Assembly: GCA_036245805.1 (NCBI GenBank)
Contig: BTRK01000004.1
Span: 4,030,001 to 4,094,000, forward strand
Source of the DNA: Pristionchus mayeri
Taxonomy: Eukaryota > Nematoda > Chromadorea > Rhabditida > Neodiplogasteridae
Reading direction: 5' to 3'
Length of the DNA: 64,000 nt
The translations under genes were made by a program, and so were the position numbers. Shown here piece after piece: positions 59,001 through 64,000 of this stretch. Under the pieces are notes generated by a model. That model saw only the letters and a list, made by a program, of their open reading frames with translations, did not search any database and was not told the origin of the DNA. Each line of letters starts with the position of its first letter. Position 1 is the stretch's first letter.

Positions 59001-62000
59001 TTGGGGTGTCTAGTGATCTGGACGTAGGTGGGGTGCAGTCACTTGTAGGTCGTTGACGCACTTGGGGTGTCTACTGATCTGGACGTAGATTGGGGTGCTG
59101 TTACTTTTGGATCGTTGGTGCACTTGGGGTGTCTAGTGATCTGGACGTAGGTGGGGTGCTGTCACTTGTAGGTCGTTGAAGCACTTGGGGTGTCTACTGA
59201 TCTGGAAGGAGATGGGGGGTGCAGTCACTTGTAGGTCGTTGATGCACTTGGGGTGTCTAGTGATCTGGACGTAAGTGGGGTGCTGTCACTTGTAGGTCGT
59301 TGACGCACTTGGGGTGTCTACTGATCTGGATGGAAGGAGATGGGGGGGGGGGTGCAGTCACTTGTAGGTCGTTGACGCACTTGGGGTGTCTACTGATCTG
59401 GATGCTGTTACTTTTGGATCGTTGACGCATTTGGGGTGTCTACTGAACTGGATGGAGATGGGGTACTGCCACTTGTAGGTCGTTGACGCACTTGGGGTGT
59501 CTACTGATCTGGATGGAAGGAGATGGGGGGGGGGGTGCAGTCACTTGTAGGTCGTTGACGCATTTGGGGTGTCTACTGAACTGGATGGAGATGGGGTGCT
59601 GCCACTTGTAGGTCGTTGACGCACTTGGGTTGTCTACTGATCTGGACGTAGATTGGGGTGCTGTTACTTTTGGATCGTTGGTGCACTTGAGGTGTCTAGT
59701 GATCTGGACGTAGGTGGGGTGCTGTCACTTGTAGGTCGTTGACGCACTTGGGGTGTCTACTGATCTGGATGGAAGGAGATGGGGGGGGGGGGGGGTGCAG
59801 TCACTTGTAGGTCGTTGACGCACTTGGGGTGTCTACTGATCTGGATGCTGTTACTTTTGGATCGTTGACGCATTTGGGGTGTCTACTGAACTGGATGGAG
59901 ATGGGGTGCTGCCACTTGTAGGTGGTTGACGCACTTGGGGTGTCTACTGAACTGGAAGGGGATGGGGGGTGCAGTCACTTGTAGGTCGTTGACGCACTTG
60001 GGGTGTATAGTGATCTGGACGTAGGTGGGGTGCTGTCACTTGTAGGTCGTTGAAGCACTTGGGGTGTCTACTGATCTGGAAGGAGATGGGGGTGCAGTCA
60101 CTTGTAGGTCGTTGACGCACTTGGGGTGTCTACTGATCTGGAAGGAGATGGGGGGTGCAGTCACTTGTAGGTCGTTGACGCACTTGGGTTGTCTACTGAT
60201 CTGGACGTAGATTGGGGTGCTGTTACTTTTGGATCGTTGGTGCACTTGAGGTGTCTACTGATCTAGATGGAGATGGGTTGCTGCCACTTGTAGGTCGTTG
60301 ACGCACTTGGGGTGTCTAGTGATCTGGACGTAGATTGGGGTGCTGTTACTTTTGGATCGTTGGTGCACTTGGGGTGTCTAGTGATCTGGACGTAGGTGGG
60401 GTGCAGTCACTTGTAGGTCGTTGACGCACTTGGGTTGTCTAGTGATCTGGACGTAGATTGGGGTGCTGTTACTTTTGGATCGTTGGTGCACTTGAGGTGT
60501 CTACTGATCTAGATGGAGATGGGTTGCTGCCACTTGTAGGTCGTTGACGCACTTGGGGTGTCTAGTGATCTGGACGTAGGTGGGGTGCAGTCACTTGTAG
60601 GTCGTTGACGCACTTGGGTTGTCTAGTGATCTGGACGTAGATTGGGGTGCTGTTACTTTTGGATCGTTGGTGCACTTGGGGTGTCTAGTGATCTAGATGG
60701 AGATGGGGTGCAGTCACTTGTAGGTCGTTGACGCACTTGGGTTGTCTAGTGATCTGGACGTAGATTGGGGTGCTGTTACTTTTGGATCGTTGGTGCACTT
60801 GGGGTGTCTACGAAACTGGAAGGGGATGGGGGGTGCAGTCACTTGTAGGTCGTTGACGCACTTGGGGTGTCTAGTGATCTGGACGTAGGTGGGGTGCAGT
60901 CACATTTAGGTCGTTGACGCACTTGGGGTGTCTACTGAACTGGATGGAGATGGGGGTGCTGTTACTTTTGGATCGTTGGTGCACTTGAGGTGTCTACTGA
61001 TCTAGATGGAGATGGGGTGCTGCCACTTGTAGGTCGTTGACGCACTTGGGGTGTCTACTGATCTGGATGGAAGGAGATGGGGGGGGGGGGGTGCAGTCAC
61101 TTGTAGGTCGTTGACGCACTTGGGGTGTCTACTGATCTGGATGCTGTTACTTTTGGATCGTTGACGCATTTGGGGTGTCTACTGAACTGGATGGAGATGG
61201 GGTGCTGCCACTTGTAGGTGGTTGACGCACTTGGGGTGTCTACTGAACTGGAAGGGGATGGGGGGTGCAGTCACTTGTAGGTCGTTGACGCACTTGGGGT
61301 GTATAGTGATCTGGACGTAGGTGGGGTGCTGTCACTTGTAGGTCGTTGAAGCACTTGGGGTGTCTACTGATCTGGAAGGAGATGGGGGGTGCAGTCACTT
61401 GTAGGTCGTTGAAGCACTTGGGGTGTCTACTGATCTGGAAGGAGATGGGGGGTGCAGTCACTTGTAGGTCGTTGATGCACTTGGGGTGTCTAGTGATCTG
61501 GACGTAGGTGGGGTGCTGTCACTTGTAGGTCGTTGACGCACTTGGGGTGTCTACTGATCTGGATGGAAGGAGATGGGGGGGGGGGGGGTGCAGTCACTTG
61601 TAGGTCGTTGACGCACTTGGGGTGTCTACTGATCTGGATGCTGTTACTTTTGGATCGTTGACGCATTTGGGGTGTCTACTGAACTGGATGGAGATGGGGT
61701 GCTGCCACTTGTAGGTGGTTGACGCACTTGGGGTGTCTACTGAACTGGAAGGGGATGGGGGGTGATCGTTGGTGCACTTGGGGTGTCTAGTGATCTGGAC
61801 GTAGGTGGGGTGCAGTCACTTGTAGGTCGTTGACGCACTTGGGGTGTCTACTGATCTGGACGTAGATTGGGGTGCTGTTACTTTTGGATCGTTGGTGCAC
61901 TTGGGGTGTCTAGTGATCTGGACGTAGGTGGGGTGCTGTCACTTGTAGGTCGTTGAAGCACTTGGGGTGTCTACTGATCTGGAAGGAGATGGGGGGTGCA

Positions 62001-64000
62001 GTCACTTGTAGGTCGTTGATGCACTTGGGGTGTCTAGTGATCTGGACGTAAGTGGGGTGCTGTCACTTGTAGGTCGTTGACGCACTTGGGGTGTCTACTG
62101 ATCTGGATGGAAGGAGATGGGGGGGGGGTGCAGTCACTTGTAGGTCGTTGACGCACTTGGGGTGTCTACTGATCTGGATGCTGTTACTTTTGGATCGTTG
62201 ACGCATTTGGGGTGTCTACTGAACTGGATGGAGATGGGGTACTGCCACTTGTAGGTCGTTGACGCACTTGGGGTGTCTACTGATCTGGATGGAAGGAGAT
62301 GGGGGGGGGGGGTGCAGTCACTTGTAGGTCGTTGACGCATTTGGGGTGTCTACTGAACTGGATGGAGATGGGGTGCTGCCACTTGTAGGTCGTTGACGCA
62401 CTTGGGTTGTCTACTGATCTGGACGTAGATTGGGGTGCTGTTACTTTTGGATCGTTGGTGCACTTGAGGTGTCTAGTGATCTGGACGTAGGTGGGGTGCT
62501 GTCACTTGTAGGTCGTTGACGCACTTGGGGTGTCTACTGATCTGGATGGAAGGAGATGGGGGGGGGGGGGGGGTGCAGTCACTTGTAGGTCGTTGACGCA
62601 CTTGGGGTGTCTACTGATCTGGATGCTGTTACTTTTGGATCGTTGACGCATTTGGGGTGTCTACTGAACTGGATGGAGATGGGGTGCTGCCACTTGTAGG
62701 TCGTTGACGCACTTGGGGTGTATAGTGATCTGGACGTAGGTGGGGTGCTGTCACTTGTAGGTCGTTGAAGCACTTGGGGTGTCTACTGATCTGGAAGGAG
62801 ATGGGGGTGCAGTCACTTGTAGGTCGTTGACGCACTTGGGGTGTCTACTGATCTGGAAGGAGATGGGGGGTGCAGTCACTTGTAGGTCGTTGACGCACTT
62901 GGGTTGTCTACTGATCTGGACGTAGATTGGGGTGCTGTTACTTTTGGATCGTTGGTGCACTTGAGGTGTCTACTGATCTAGATGGAGATGGGTTGCTGCC
63001 ACTTGTAGGTCGTTGACGCACTTGGGGTGTCTAGTGATCTGGACGTAGATTGGGGTGCTGTTACTTTTGGATCGTTGGTGCACTTGGGGTGTCTAGTGAT
63101 CTGGACGTAGGTGGGGTGCAGTCACTTGTAGGTCGTTGACGCACTTGGGTTGTCTAGTGATCTGGACGTAGATTGGGGTGCTGTTACTTTTGGATCGTTG
63201 GTGCACTTGAGGTGTCTACTGATCTAGATGGAGATGGGTTGCTGCCACTTGTAGGTCGTTGACGCACTTGGGGTGTCTAGTGATCTGGACGTAGGTGGGG
63301 TGCAGTCACTTGTAGGTCGTTGACGCACTTGGGTTGTCTAGTGATCTGGACGTAGATTGGGGTGCTGTTACTTTTGGATCGTTGGTGCACTTGGGGTGTC
63401 TAGTGATCTAGATGGAGATGGGGTGCAGTCACTTGTAGGTCGTTGACGCACTTGGGTTGTCTAGTGATCTGGACGTAGATTGGGGTGCTGTTACTTTTGG
63501 ATCGTTGGTGCACTTGGGGTGTCTACGAAACTGGAAGGGGATGGGGGGTGCAGTCACTTGTAGGTCGTTGACGCACTTGGGGTGTCTAGTGATCTGGACG
63601 TAGGTGGGGTGCAGTCACATTTAGGTCGTTGACGCACTTGGGGTGTCTACTGAACTGGATGGAGATGGGGGTGCTGTTACTTTTGGATCGTTGGTGCACT
63701 TGAGGTGTCTACTGATCTAGATGGAGATGGGGTGCTGCCACTTGTAGGTCGTTGACGCACTTGGGGTGTCTACTGATCTGGATGGAAGGAGATGGGGGGG
63801 GGGGGTGCAGTCACTTGTAGGTCGTTGACGCACTTGGGGTGTCTACTGATCTGGATGCTGTTACTTTTGGATCGTTGACGCATTTGGGGTGTCTACTGAA
63901 CTGGATGGAGATGGGGTGCTGCCACTTGTAGGTCGTTGACGCACTTGGGTTGTCTACTGATCTGGACGTAGATTGGGGTGCTGTTACTTTTGGATCGTTG
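47038..64000 (+). repeat. Satellite 1 array, right block
   Basis: Same monomer family and same strand as 1-19797, with the same variant classes including the poly-G class. Higher-order copies seen here include a roughly 2.2-kb repeat (53080 and 55298) and a roughly 2.78-kb repeat marked twice by the same truncated junction GGATGGGGGGTGATCGTTGG near 58975 and 61752. No gene or other element interrupts it. Confidence 0.97.

Noticed and set aside
1..64000. Canonical nematode telomere repeat (TTAGGC)n
   Set aside because: No tandem run was seen in any part; TTAGG occurs only in the mariner-type ends and by chance.

Overview
The window is eukaryotic and most likely from a rhabditid-type nematode. 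Evidence: introns of 44-51 bp, TTTCAG/TTTTCAG splice acceptors, a Tc1/mariner-superfamily transposon, many foldback elements, and exons whose translation matches ferroportin (SLC40 iron exporter). There are no operons or ribosome binding sites, and no TTAGGC telomere array. The species cannot be named from the sequence.

Layout. 1-19797 is an array of a roughly 62-bp GT-rich satellite (satellite 1), with no gene. A 500-N gap follows (19798-20297). 20298-40670 is a gene island, and 40672-46537 is a second satellite built on a 15-bp unit (satellite 2). A second 500-N gap (46538-47037) is followed by satellite 1 again, in the same orientation, to the end. The joins between satellite 1 and the island lie in the gaps, so the island's placement inside satellite 1 is a scaffolding claim, not a sequenced fact.

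The island holds three ferroportin paralogues. Copy A (minus, 28414 to 22744) has 17 recognisable exons. Copy B (plus, 31976 to 38164) is head-to-head with A and has lost most of exon 7 and all of exons 8-9. Copy C (minus, 40670 to 38380) is tail-to-tail with B and has only part of exon 12 plus exons 13 to the end; its 5' part is replaced by satellite 2. Exon lengths and phases agree between copies. Substitutions in sampled exons are largely synonymous, yet A and B carry several one-base indels: either recent decay or uncorrected long-read errors. Exon-to-exon identity is very uneven, which suggests gene conversion.

The introns and intergenic spacers are filled with inverted-repeat elements: a 1.86-kb palindrome, a foldback with an 8-bp target duplication, a TA-flanked 194-bp MITE, a mariner-type element with TTAGGTTG ends, other foldbacks and hairpins, and a frameshifted Tc1-like transposon whose target TA is part of a ferroportin 3' splice site. 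One possible small spliced gene, of unknown function, sits inside a TTAA-bounded element in intron 2 of copy B.

The only recognisable cellular function is iron export by ferroportin. Most of the rest is repeat biology: satellite higher-order structure, a large satellite palindrome beside a gap, and foldback elements accumulating in one gene family.
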